Positions 12,401 through 24,400 of a stretch of 64,000 nt of DNA are shown in pieces. The DNA is taken from assembly GCF_027409185.1 (NCBI RefSeq), contig NC_084475.1, positions 16,202,130 to 16,266,129 on the forward strand, in the 5' to 3' direction. Position numbers and translations under genes: made by a program. How positions within the stretch are numbered: the first letter of the stretch is position 1; every line of letters begins with the position of its first letter. The notes beneath the pieces are model-generated. The model was not told the origin of the DNA. It saw nothing but the letters and a program-made list of their open reading frames with translations, and ran no database searches. Origin of the DNA: Cynocephalus volans. Taxonomy: Eukaryota; Chordata; Mammalia; Dermoptera; Cynocephalidae.

Positions 12401-15400
12401 CCGGGACCGTCACCTACCAGGTATCTGGTCTCAGGGCGAGACTCCAGGATGAATCAGTGAGGGCAATGTGACTTTGGTGTGACCTCCCAAGCTGAGTCAC
12501 CCAACAGGTGAGACCAGGCCCCTCGTAAGGGTTGGCCATCTGTCCCTACCCGGGCCATTGTCTCCACCCAGTTCTGAGCATAATTCACTGTGTTCTGGGT
12601 GAGAATTATGGGAGGGAGGAGTAGAGACCTTGGGACCCTCCAGACCCAGAGGGCAGAGCACAAGCATGGACCTAGAAGGCTGTTTACTTCACCTTCGGAG
12701 CCTCCATTTCCTTATCTATAAAATGGGCATGGGAATCCGTCCTACAGCATTGTCCTGAAGATTAAATGCAGGAACACAAAGACAGCCTGGCAAGTGCCTG
12801 GCACATGGTAGGAGCTCACTGAATGGAGTTTCCTTTCCCCTTCTGAATTCCGCATCTACCAGGGGGACTGCACATGGCTCTGAGGGTGGCCTGGCATAAA
12901 GGGTAGGATGCTTAAAGGGTGGGTGGGGAGAGGCAGGTAAGGCTTCCTGGAGGAGGTGGCACCCTCTGGCTGTAGGATTAAAAATGCAAACTACCCAGGA
13001 GTTACCCAAAAAGAAATACGAGTTGGAAAAAAGAGAAAACGATGAAACTATATTGAAAGTCAAAAAAGAAGACTTAAAAATGGAGGGACAAACCACGTTC
13101 CTGTTGAGAAGCCCAGTTCATCTAGAAAAGTAATATAATTCTAGTCAAACCCCAGTAGAATTTTTACAGGAGGAGAAGAATGGATTTTGACAAAAATTAT
13201 CCTGACATTTTATCTGGAGAAGAAATGCATGAGAATAATCAATAAAATATTGAAAAAGCAGATGAAGGAGGGATTTACTCTACCAGCTACTGAAACCTAT
13301 TTTAAAGCCCCAGTAACGAAAGGGTGTGGTATTGATAAGGGATGGACCGAATGAAATAGAAAGTCCAGTAACAGACCCAAGGGCATGTACAGGACTGGCC
13401 ACACAACAGGTGGCCTTTTAAATCACTGGGCAGAGGCCAGATCGCTCAGCAGAGGAGCCGGCCTCCCCGCCCAGCCCTCTTTCCTTCCCTCGCCCATGCT
13501 GTCTCTTGCAGGTTCACAAGTTTTTGAACAGAAACCGGGATCATCTGGATCCTGCCGTGGTGGAGATGCTTAGCCAGAGCCAGCTCCAGGTGCCCCTGCC
13601 TGCTCCCCAGCTCCCACCCCCTCCACACTCTGTCGCCCGTTCTTCCTTCTCCCCTGGACACGGTTGCCCAAGTGGCTGGCGCTCAAAGCCCTCTCACCCC
13701 ACAGCTGGTGGGCAGCCTGTTCCAGGAAGCAGAGCCCCCACCCGGGGGAGGGCGAGGCAAGCCCACGCTGGCCTCTCGCTTCCAGCAGTCCCTGGGCAAC
13801 CTCATAGCCCAGCTGGGCAGGTGAGAACAGTGCGCCTGCGCCAGACCCTGGGAAGTGGATGGAGGGCTGGTCTGTGCCCAAGTGACCCTCCCTCCACTCA
13901 TCAGGAGCCGCTTCTATTTCATCCAGTGCCTCAACCCCAACCCTGGAAAGGTGAGCTCTCCTAGCACCTGGTCCCCAAAGCCCTCCCACCCCTGCCCTGC
14001 CCTGCCCTTCTCGGTCCCTCACTCCCACAGCTATCAGCCCCAGGACTCTAGCTCTCGCTGGCTCTGTCTCCTGGCCACAGCTTCCAGGCCTCTTTGACGT
14101 GGGACACGTGGCAGAGCAGCTGCACCAGGCGGGCATCCTGGAGGTCATAGGCACCCGCAGTGCCAGCTTCCCTGTGCGTTTGCCCTTCCAGGCTTTCCTG
14201 GCCAGGTAGGATCCCAGGATGGGGCAGCTGAGGGCCCAGGCACTAGGGACAGGACTGACCAGGAAGTCCCCTGGGATGAGTGGCAGCTCTAGGTTTCCTT
14301 CTGGGTGGAGATGTACCCACTTTCCCCAGGAGCCTAGGCCTGGCATCCAGCCCTCCCTGACTCTGTCCCTCCTTCCACTACTCGCTGTCCCTCTGTGCCT
14401 TCATCCTCAGCTCCTCCATTTAGCCAACCCCTCCTGTGCTAATGCCCACAGGTCACAGGTGAGAAGGGACAATGCCTGCCCTGGGGCTCACTGGCTAGTG
14501 AGGGGGCCCACAGTCGATGTTTTGGAAGTGCTGCTGAATTAGTGAGGGTGGAGTGAGAGCAGAGCCTTTCAGATGGGATGGAGGGGTGGCCACATGGAGC
14601 TGGCAGGTTGGCATCGCACAGAGGGGGGTAGGGGTGCCTCTGGAGCCGCCAGCAACACCAGAGGCAGCTCTGTTCGGGGAGTTCAGAAACCTCCAGAAAA
14701 GCTGGTGACTTTGTCTATTTTGTTGTTTCCCTATTTGGCCTTGGCCATGGACTGGATGGCCTCTCGGGAAGCCTCCTCTCTCTCATCCATAGCCACGCCT
14801 GGACACCCTGTGTCGGGCATGCCAGGCACCGAGGAGAGTTTGGTAAACGAGGCTGAAGCTCCCATGGTCTGGAACCGGTCCCCGGGGCCCTGTCAGTGCA
14901 CAGTGTTCTCACGACCTTTCTCCCACTGAACTCCAGGAGAGCAGAGGCCCTGCCCACCCAGTTCATGGTCATGTCTCAGCACCCAAGGAGCACCTGGCAC
15001 ATAGTGGGCGCTTTCTAAGTTGTGGAATGACCTAGATGCTGAATAAATACCAACGGGCTAGAGGTGTCAAGCGACAATTGTGGAAGGAGGTCCTTGCTGT
15101 TCTGACCTTGGTTCTCCATCCTTGGGGCAGGTTCCAGGCCCTGGGGACCGAGGGGCAGGAAGACCCCTCTGACCGGGAGAGGTGTGGTGCCATCCTGAGC
15201 CAGGTGCTGGGGGCTGAGTCCCTGCTTTATCACCTTGGAACCACCAAGGTGGGTGCATATCTCCGTGTGCCAGGGGCAGGCATGAATGGAAAGGAGAGGA
15301 GCATTCAGGGACAAACAGTCGTGGGGAGATGGAGTGGGGCTGGGTGGCCGACTGTCCCAGGCACCCCAGAAAAGTAGACCATTTGGCTGGAAGGAAGGAG

Positions 15401-18400
15401 GCTGAGGCCTGAGAAGAGCAGGTGGGCCCCGACCCCCGGCAGCTGCCTGCAGCCCACGCCTCTGCCCGCAGGTCCTGCTGCGGGAGCAGGGCTGGCGGCA
15501 GCTGGAGCGGCTCTGTGCCCAGCAGCGCTCCCAGGCCCTGCTCACGCTGCACCGCCGCCTCCGTGCCTGCATCTCCCGCCAGCACCTCCGCCTCCTGCCC
15601 CGAGTGCAGGCTCGTGTGCGTGGGCTCCAGGCCAGGTCTGCAGGCGCTGGAGTGGGTGGGGGAGGCTGTGGGCTCCTCCTCAAGGTGGTGGGGCAGGATA
15701 GGGAGATAGAGGGTCTCAACGCAAGTCGGCCTGCCCCAGTGCCATCCCATCAGCACTTGACTCTCCTTGACGGCATTTCCACCCATACCCATGCAGACTC
15801 TGCTTGAATACCCCCAGTCACAAGAAGCTCTGTACCTGCTGAGGCCACCTGAACCTGCAGTCCTGACTCCTTGATTGTTGTCTTTTCCAGTCTATTCTCC
15901 ATTCTGTAGCAAGAATGATCTTTTAAAAGCATGAATCAGGTTGCGTAAGGCCCTGCCTACCTCTCCAGCCTCAACTTAGGCCAGACATTTACACTCCAGC
16001 TACTCTGGACTTCTTGGTCCTATGACACTACCCTCCCCTTTCTCACCTAATTAACTCTTGTCCACCCTTCACAGCCTGTCTGCACTCATCCACCCAACAG
16101 CTGTTGGCTGACTGTCTGCTCCAGCTGTCCTGCACCAGACACTGGTGACAAAGGGATGACGGCGGCAGAGATGGTGCCTCCAGGCTAGTTGGGGAGTCAG
16201 ATCCAGACAGTCAACCAGTCGCCTGTCATCCCAAAGTGTAACGCGAGGGCTGAGACTAAAGTGAAGACCGTGCCATTGTGCAGAACATCAGAGAAGCCTC
16301 TGGATAGGGGGCAACCATCACTACTACCTGTTTCCAAAATGTTTTCATCACACAAAGAGAAACTGTACCCATTATGCAATAATTCCCATTCCCCGTTCCA
16401 GCCCCTGGAAACTTCCAATCTACTTTCTGTCTCTAGGAATTTGCCTATTCTAGGTATTTTATTTATTTAATTAATTTATTTGTTTTAAAAGATGACCGGT
16501 AAGGGGATCTTAACCCTTGACTTGGTGTTGTCAGCACCACGCTCACCCAAGTGAGCGAACCAGTCATCCCTATCGGGATCCGAACCCGTGGCCTTGGTGT
16601 TATCAGCACCACACTCTCCCGAGTGAGCCATGGGCCGGCCCTCTAGATATTTTATGTAAGCTGACACACACAGTATTTTCTCTTAGGTCTGGCTTATTTT
16701 ACTTAGCATAATGTTTTCAAAGTTCATTCATGATGTAGCATGTAACAGAACTTCATGCATTTTTTCTTTTTTTTTTAAAGATGACTGGTAAGGGGATCTT
16801 AACCCTTGACTTGGTGTTGTCAGCACCATGCTCACTCAGTGAGCGAACCGGCCATCCCTATATGGGATCCGAACCCGGGGCCTTGGTGTTATCGGCACCG
16901 CACTCTCCTGAGTGAGGCACGGGCCGGCCCGAACTTCATGCATTTTTGTGGCTGAGTAACGTTCCACTGTATGGATATACCACGTTTTGTTTCTCCATTC
17001 ATCTGTGGATGGACGTTTGGGTTGTTTCCACCTTTTAGCTATGATGAATAATGCTGCTATGAACATGGGTGTGCAAGTATCTGTTCTAGTCTCTGTTTTC
17101 ACATCTTCAGGTTGTTAACCTAAATTACAAACAGAGAGAAGCTCTCTAAGAAAATAACGAGTTTATTTGGGATTATAACATTGACATGGGAATCCACGTG
17201 CCATAGTAAACCATGTTTACTATGATAAAGGGTTTTGAAGGAGAAATGATAGAGGATTACATAATTGTCTTGGAATCATTACCCTTGGCTACAAGAATCA
17301 GTAACAAGGGTGATGCAGGCTCAGGTTGGACATACAGTTGCAGGGCAGGTGTCTTCCCAGTATTTTTTATGCAAGGTTGTGGTTTTGCAGAGTCCTTTGT
17401 TATTGGTTTTGTCATCAGGCTTTCGTGCATGAGAACCCTCCCTTCTCTGCCTTCCCTGGCTCTATTTGTGTTGTAAGGTTGCGCTCTTAACCGACTGAGC
17501 TAACCGGCCAGCCCCAGGTTTTTTGTTTGTTTAACACAAGCAACTCCATTTTCGTTCTGACAACTTTCACAGGGGTATATACTTAGGAGCAGAATTGCTG
17601 AGTCCCAGGGTAATTCTACATTGAACTTTTTGAGGAGCTGCCAAACTGCTTTCCACAGTGTCTGCATCACTTTATAGTCCAACCAGCAATGTCCAAGGGT
17701 TCTAGTTTCTCTACATCCTTGCCAATGCTTGTTATTTGCCATTTTTGAAATTATAGCCATCCTAGTGGGTATGAAGTGGTATCTCACTGAGAGTTTGATT
17801 TGTATTTCTCTAATAACTAATGATACTGAACACTTTTTCAGGTGCTTCATAGCCATTCGTGTATCTTCTTTGGAGAAATGTCCATTCAGGTCCTCTGCCT
17901 GTTTTTTTGGGGGGTTGTTTGTCTTTTTGTTATTGAGTTGTAGGAGTTCTTTATATATTCTGGATATTAAGCCCTTATCAAATATGTGATTTGCAAACAG
18001 TCTCTCATTCTGTGGGTTGTCTTTTCACTTCTTCATTGTGTCTTTTGATGCACAAAAGTAGATTTATTTTCAAATGTTTATCCTGCTCAGGACTACATTC
18101 AGGAGTCTGATCTGCTTATATCTGGGAAATTCTCAAACATATTTTATTTGCACATTGCCTCTTCCAGGATCTATTAGATTTTCAGTAATGTTACTTTCTA
18201 ATTTTGTAAGTTCTGCTTCTTAAATAATAATATGACAGACTGTTCTAAATCCTTACATCTGTTAATTCATTTAATCTTGTTATGCGGCAGGAATTACAAT
18301 AATCCTCATTTTACAAATGATGAAAATAAAATACAGAGAGGTAAAGTAATGTACCCAAGATCACAGTGACTATGTAAAGTAATGTACCCAAGATCACAGT

Positions 18401-21400
18401 GACTATGTAAAGTAATGTACCCAAGATCACAGTGACTACATAGTCGGGGGAAAATTCGAACCCAGGTGGCCTGGCTCCAGAGTCAGATCCTGATGCCCCG
18501 TGCTAAACAGCCTCTCGGTTTACCTGTTCTTCTTTCGTGGTATCCTGGTCTTTTCCTTCGGCACCCAGGGGCTTCACTGGTCCAGAGTCAGTTTTTACAT
18601 TCATGTCTAGGTTTAGAGAATTCAGGTGCCAGGCAGGAGTGTAAGTTTGGACTCTTCATCTTGTCCCCTCCCGGCCTCCAGGAAGCGATACCTCCGGCGG
18701 CGGGCAGCTCTGGGACAGCTGAGCACCATCCTGCTGGTGGCCCGGCCCGTCCTCTGGAGACGGCAGAGACTGCAGGTGCAGGGGTTAGGGCAGGGCTGCT
18801 GGACTGGGAAGCTCAGGACAGAAGCCAGCAGCCTCGGCTGCTCAAGTTGGCCAATCCCCACTGCGCCCACCCTCTTAGCCCAGCCTCGCAAGGACGGAGG
18901 CCTTGGAGATGGCTGCCCATCACGCTCTTCCTGTTCCCTCTGTTTGGCCCGGGTGGGCTGGGGCCTCTGGGAGGTCACTGCCTTCCGTCATCCCTTCCCA
19001 CTCCCCCAGGGTGGCTCTCCCCTCCCTGCCTGGGGCTCCTTCCCATCTCCTCCAGCCCTCCCTTGGGCCCCTTCTGTTCTCCTCTCTTGCTGGATGACTC
19101 CAACTTGAGGGTCATAAAGCAGCTCAAAGGTCAGTGCCCACATGCTGCCTGCCCCCGGCCACTCCCTGGCTGGACTTTGTCCCCTGGGACCATTTCTTCC
19201 CTTCTTCCTGTCTTCTTCCTGGTGCCCTGGCAGACAGCTGTGACATCCACAGCATTGAGGCCAGTGAGGGCTCAGGAGGGCCCGGGCGGACAGGAACTGA
19301 CGTCCCTGTCGGGCAGCAGGCCCCTCTGGGTCTGTTCTTCCTTCTCTGGCATCAGGGTCTCCCGGAGGCAGGAGGCGGCAGCTGAGCTGCAGGCTTGGGA
19401 GGAGCCACTGAGAGACTCTTGGTGACTCCCCCTGGGGCATCAGCTCTTCCTGTGTCTCCCCCAGCAGCCTGGGCATTGGTGTGGCTGGCACAGCGGCAGG
19501 GCCCTGGAGAGAGTGCCAGTCATGGTAGGTGGCCTAGAAGCTGGGGGATGAGCTCGCTTAGCCTGACATGGATTGGGGGCAGGGTGGGCTGCCAGGGGTG
19601 CCACCACAGGTTCTGTCCCTCAAGGATGTCCATTGGGCTGCCTGAAAAGAGGGTGGAGGTGCCCTCTGAGGGGTCCTAGGGCTCTGAGTGTCCAGAATCA
19701 AACTTCTTGGTCTTTGGAGGGGATGTTTATAATGCTGGGTGACGAGGGACACTGGGTCCCTGTGACCCCTCCATTAGTTCCTGGGTACATTGGTTCTCTC
19801 TGCCAGGAGCTGGGGCGCTTGGAGATCCCAGCCGAGCTGGCTGTCATGCTGAGGACAGCGGAAGGTGAGTCATATTGGTGCCCTCTTGCCGGGACCCCTT
19901 CCCCAGTTCCTTCACTGCATGGTGGGTCTGTTCTCTGTGGTCCCTCCCCCCCGCTTGCCGCCCAGCTCTTTGTAGACGGCGGCTAAGGACTGATGGGGAG
20001 GGGTGCAGGTGGTGCCAGGGCCACCACACCTGAGCGTTTCTGGGCTGCCTCCTGGTGCTCTCGTCCTCAGGCCATCAGGACGCCCTGGCCAGGAGCATTA
20101 CCGAGTCCATCCTCCCCGAAGTTTCTGTTCGGCCCAGCCTGACCCTCCCACCGGACATTGACCGATTCCCCTTCTCCAGCTTCGTCTCCACCAGCTTTCA
20201 GGTGGGCCCCCCGGGCCTGAGCTCTTCCCTCTGGCCCCGAACATTCCCCAGCATTAGCCCCGGCCTGCTCCTTCTTTCTCCACCTTCCCTCCTCCCTGTC
20301 CAGTCACTGGGGCTGTGGATGCCACTAGATTGCTCTGAAAATATCTGTTGAACCAAAATGTCTCACTTCTAGTGTCATTTAGACCCAGGATGCCACACCT
20401 TTATTTTACCTGTGGAATTGCCCTGCTATTGAAGTCATGGCCTTAAAGAATGATTAATGACAAAGGAAACTGTCCAGGCTGCAGCATTAAATACAAAGAA
20501 AGGATTCAAACCACATATAGAGTATGATCTCAACTCTGTTTAGCAACCATGACAACAAAGGTGGTGGAGGTGCTGGGATGTATGTGTCTAAGCAGAGGAA
20601 GTAAGACAAGGAAGAAAGGCTCAAACGTTAGCTGGGGTTATCTCTGGCAGTGGGATGTTAATGGTGGTTTCTACTTTTTTAATTCTTTTTTATGGTTTCT
20701 GAGTTTTTCTGCATGAACAGGTGTCAATTTTCTTTTTTCTTTTCTTTTTTTTAAAAAAAAAGATGACCGGTAAGGGGATCTCAACCCTTGGTTTGGTGTT
20801 GTCAGCACCACGCTCTCCCAAGTGAGCGAACCGGCCATCTCTATGTAGGATCCGAACCCGTGGCCTTAGTGTTATCAGCACCGCACTCTCCCAAGTGAGC
20901 CACGGGCCGGCCCCAGGTGTCAATTTCTTTTTTTTTTTTTTTTAAAAGATGACCGGTAAGGGGATCTTAACCCTTGACTTGGTGTTGTCAGCACCACACT
21001 CAGCCAGTGAGCGAACCGGCCATCCGTATATGGGATCCGAACCCGTGGCCTTGGTGTTATCAGCACCGCACTCTCCCGAGTGAGCCACGGGCCGGCCCCA
21101 GGTGTCAATTTCTAATCAAAGAGCAACTAAGATGCTTTTGTAAGATGGCCTATGCACCAGCCCTCCCCTCTCCTGGGGCGCGTGCTCCTATGGGGCTCCC
21201 CTGGGACTGTCCTCCAGGCAGTCAACCCAGACCAGCCCCTACCCAGGTACCGTGTCACCCTCCTTCCTTGCAGGAGCCATCCTTGCCCAGCCTAGGGCAG
21301 CCACTGACCAAGCCCCTGACCCGCCTGGAGGGTGAGAACCCTCAGCATGCCCTGGACATCAACAAGGTGGTGAGTGATCCATCGAGGAGTGGCCCTGGCA

Positions 21401-24400
21401 GGGACTGGATGGGCACATGGGAGCCCTGCACATCCTGCTCTCACCTCACTTTGTATTGGCAGATGCTGCGGCTCTTGGGGGACGGATCCCTGCTGTCCTG
21501 GCAGAAACAGACCATAGGCACATACCTGGTGCGGCAGGGGCAGCGCCGGCCAGGGCTGCGGGACGAGATCTTCTGCCAGTTGGTGGCCCAGCTCTGGCAC
21601 AACCCGGATGAGCAGCAGAGCCAGTGCGGTTGGGCCCTCATGGCCACCCTGCTCAGTGCCTTCCCCCCAATGCCTGCCCTGCAGAAGCCACTGCTCAAGT
21701 AAGGACCCCTGTAGGTGGAGACCTGGTGGTGGGGTCGATGGCCACCCACCTCCACAGCAGCCCTGTGCTGTCCCTGCAGATTTGTGTCTGACCAGGCCCC
21801 CAAAGGCATGGCAGCGCTATGCCAGCACAAGCTGCTGGGGGCCCTGGAGCAGACACAGCTGGCCCCTGGGGCCGCACGGACCCACCCACCCACCCAGCTC
21901 GAGTGGATGGCCGGATGGCGGCGGGGTCGCATGGTGCTGGACGTCTTCACCTTCAACGGTGAGGGTCGCTTCCTGCTGAGGCCTCGCCAGGCCCACAGTG
22001 GAGCCAGCCTGCCCCCTGGCCCTCCCCGGACCACCTTCCTGCCTCAGCCTTACTGCTGCCCCACCCTCCGCCATGCTGACCTCCCTCTGTCCTGCTTTCG
22101 GAACCCGCATGGAGACAGTGGCCCCTTCCCACCCTGCAGTGGCCCCTTCCCACCAGGGTGAACCCTGCCCTCCCTCACTCTCGCCCCCCACCCCTCGCCC
22201 CTGCAGAAGAGTGCTACTCAGCTGAGGTGGAGTCCTGGACCACAGGGGAGCAATTTGCCGGGTGGATCCTGCAGAGCAGGTATAGGAGGACTGGAATGGG
22301 GGGACAGAGCAGCCAAAGCTGACCATTGTCTTCCTCCTCCTGCATCATCCTCATCCTGCCAGCCCACGGTCCCTCCTTGCAGGCCCAGGGCCAGAAGCTG
22401 CTCTCTCAAAGGGCAGGGCGGGGGACAAGGTGTGAGGGCAAATGGGTGGGGTCCAGACTGCAGACATGCGAGGTGGGAGCAAGGAGCAGGACTTGTACAT
22501 GCAGGGCGTGCGTGAGCCTACAGCCCAGACTCCAATTCAGCAGGTCGCTGATACAGGGGAGCGTTAGGGCCATGTGCAAAGAGGAGGGTGTGAGGCTCAA
22601 ACACGGGCGAGCTGTTCGAGCTGCCCAGTGAAGCTGGATTCTCAGCCCAGGTGGTTCGCAGCGCCCGAAGGCTGAAGGCCTCCAGGGCCTCCCCCCCGCC
22701 CGTTCCTTCACCCTTGGCCCACCCTCGGGTCCTTGTCCCTTCTGGGTGGTCTTCTGCCTTGCTGACCATCTCCCACTGCATGCCCCTGTCCCACGCAGAG
22801 GCCTGGAGGTGCCCCCCCGTGGCTGGTCCGTGTCACTGCACTCCGGGAACGCATGGCAGGACTTGGCTGGCTGCGACTTTGTGCTGGACCTGATCGGCCA
22901 GACTGAGGACCTGGGGGACCCAGCCAGTCCCCGCAGATACCCTATTGCCTTCCTGAGCTCGTAGGTGCCACCCCAGCACCGCCGACTATGGCCTGTCCCT
23001 TCCCTTGCCACATACTCCCACAGCCACGCTGTCACACCCTGTGGTTCACAGGTGCTGCTACAGGCCCAGCCTCCCCATAACCTCCCACATCCAGAGGCAA
23101 CGCCCACAGTAGCTTCTCCTCTTGCCCCAGCCTGGGCAGCCCCCTTAGCCAGACCCACTGTCTCTTGCAGAGCCGAAGACATCCCCCCTGCCCCTGATGT
23201 CCAGGCCCCCTCGCTGCCCCCAGGGTTCCCCCTAGGTCCAGTGCCAGTACTGCCCAGCAGAGGCCACACAGGTAAGGCTGAGTGGGCCCATGGAGATTGG
23301 CAGAATGCTGGGAATGGGGGTGCAAGAAGCCCCTGATCGGCAGATGACACTGACCCCTTCCCTGCACCACAGGTGAGGCCCGAAGGTTGGGGAGTCTGGA
23401 TGGCTTCCTGGACCACCTTTTCGAGCCAGTCTTCTCCCCGAGCCTTGGTGTGAGTATCCTGCACCCACCCTACCCTCCCCCGGCCCCTACCCCTCTGGGG
23501 CCTCCCTCTGCTGCCCCTTCCGTTTTTCCCAGGGCTCTGGCTCTGACACTGTGACCATTGTCCCTCCAGGATCTGGAACAAGGCAGGGCTCTGAGGGGCC
23601 GCATGAAGGGAGGGGGAGCGATCGGGCCTATGCAGCAGGGCTACCCCATGGGTGAGTGTGCGCTGATTTCTATCCAGGGCCTCCCAGGCCCAGCAGCACA
23701 GGCACACGTGGCCTGGGACCCCTCAGGCAGCTGGGATTGGTGCTCCAGCCAGCACCCTGGTGGCCGATGCTCCTTTCTTTACCTGGGGCTGGATGGAGGT
23801 GGTATGCGGGCCCTGCTAGGGGCTGATCTGGGAGGGCCCTGTTCCCTTAGTGTACCCAGGGATGATGCAGGTGCCTGGATACCAGCCAGCCATGGTGCCT
23901 GCACCCCTGCCCATGATGCCAGCCATGGGCACAGTCCCCACCATGCCAGGTAAGGCTGGGCCAGGGCACCAGGGTCCTTTTTCAGGAGAGAAAATGCCAG
24001 CTCTGGGACTGGAGGAGGGAGGGTCCTGCCCTGAACCCAGAGGGCAGTGGGCAGAGGGCCTGGAGCTTGGCCATGGCGCTCACTTACTCCAGCCCACCTG
24101 CCGCCCTCACAGCCATGATGGTGCCACCACAGCTGCAGCCACAGCTGCAACCCCTGCTTCCCAGCCTGGACACGAGGCAGCTGGCGGTCCAGCAGCAGAA
24201 CTTCATCAACCAGCAGGCGCTGCTCCTGGTGAGTCTGGGCAGGGCCCACAGCTGCCTGGGGGAGGGCAGGTCTTTGGGGAAGGGCCAGGCTGGGCTCTTA
24301 CCTGGCCCAGTGCCCCTCCCCTTCAGGCCCAGCAGATGACCACCCAGGCCATGACCCTGTCCCTGGAGCAGCAGACCCAGCAGCGCCAGCGCCAATCCCA

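Larger units (their letters stand above)
3894..15248 (+). other. MYO15B motor head exons 2-20
   Basis: Exons: 3894-3957, 4180-4289, 4837-4911, 5269-5365, 5632-5762, 5901-5964, 6095-6208, 6348-6509, 7272-7385, 7501-7559, 7636-7768, 9336-9431, 9678-9809, 12295-12420, 13512-13589, 13705-13820, 13905-13950, 14081-14205, 15131-15248. Recognisable landmarks are P-loop [13 protein letters not shown] (exon 5), switch [10 protein letters not shown] (exon 6), switch II DVYGFE (exon 12), relay region [14 protein letters not shown] (exon 13), a conserved [13 protein letters not shown] stretch (exon 15), KFLNRNRD (exon 16), the YFIQCLNPN counterpart of the usual RCIKPN (exon 18), and [13 protein letters not shown] in the converter region (exon 19). 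Compared with MYO15A, the family N-loop NPxxxxxxY Tyr is absent (NPHKPLPLF), the P-loop Glu is His, and a switch I Ser is Ala. The fold is probably kept but normal ATP hydrolysis is doubtful. Confidence 0.88.
16310..18075 (-). repeat. L1 fragment, antisense, interrupted
   Basis: The T-rich strand matches the reverse of the L1 3' ORF2/UTR region (cttagcataatgttttcaaa, attcatctgtggatggacgt, tagccatcctagtgggtatg, tctttatatattctggatat). Interrupted by two SINE dimers and a roughly 375-bp unidentified insert at 17105-17478. Confidence 0.78.
15636..18681. other. Large MYO15B intron 21
   Basis: 3-kb intron separating the two halves of the IQ region. Mostly L1, SINE and MIR sequence. No additional exon seen; phase 2 is kept across it. 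Confidence 0.7.
15472..19524 (+). other. MYO15B IQ/neck exons 21-23
   Basis: Exons 15472-15635, 18682-18775 and 19468-19524 (an alternative acceptor would start the last at 19465). The peptide holds one clear IQ motif, [14 protein letters not shown], spanning the exon 21/22 junction, and weaker ones around [15 protein letters not shown] and [14 protein letters not shown] motifs bind calmodulin or myosin light chains and form the lever arm. Exon 23 was chosen because it joins in phase 0 on both sides and precedes the conserved [14 protein letters not shown] that leads into the first MyTH4 domain. Its own sequence is poorly conserved. Confidence 0.75.
19807..22960 (+). other. MYO15B first MyTH4 and FERM F1-like exons 24-30
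   Basis: Exons 19807-19864, 20071-20201, 21274-21369, 21463-21698, 21780-21958, 22207-22279, 22799-22960. The sequence follows MYO15[25 protein letters not shown], then the MyTH4 core with [33 protein letters not shown] and LLKFVSD. Exons 28-30 ([19 protein letters not shown] onward, ending RYPIAFLSS) resemble a FERM F1 ubiquitin-like lobe. MyTH4-FERM units of myosins bind microtubules or cargo tails. The donor of exon 26 was set at gtgagt 21370 so that VMLRLL is in frame. Confidence 0.85.
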
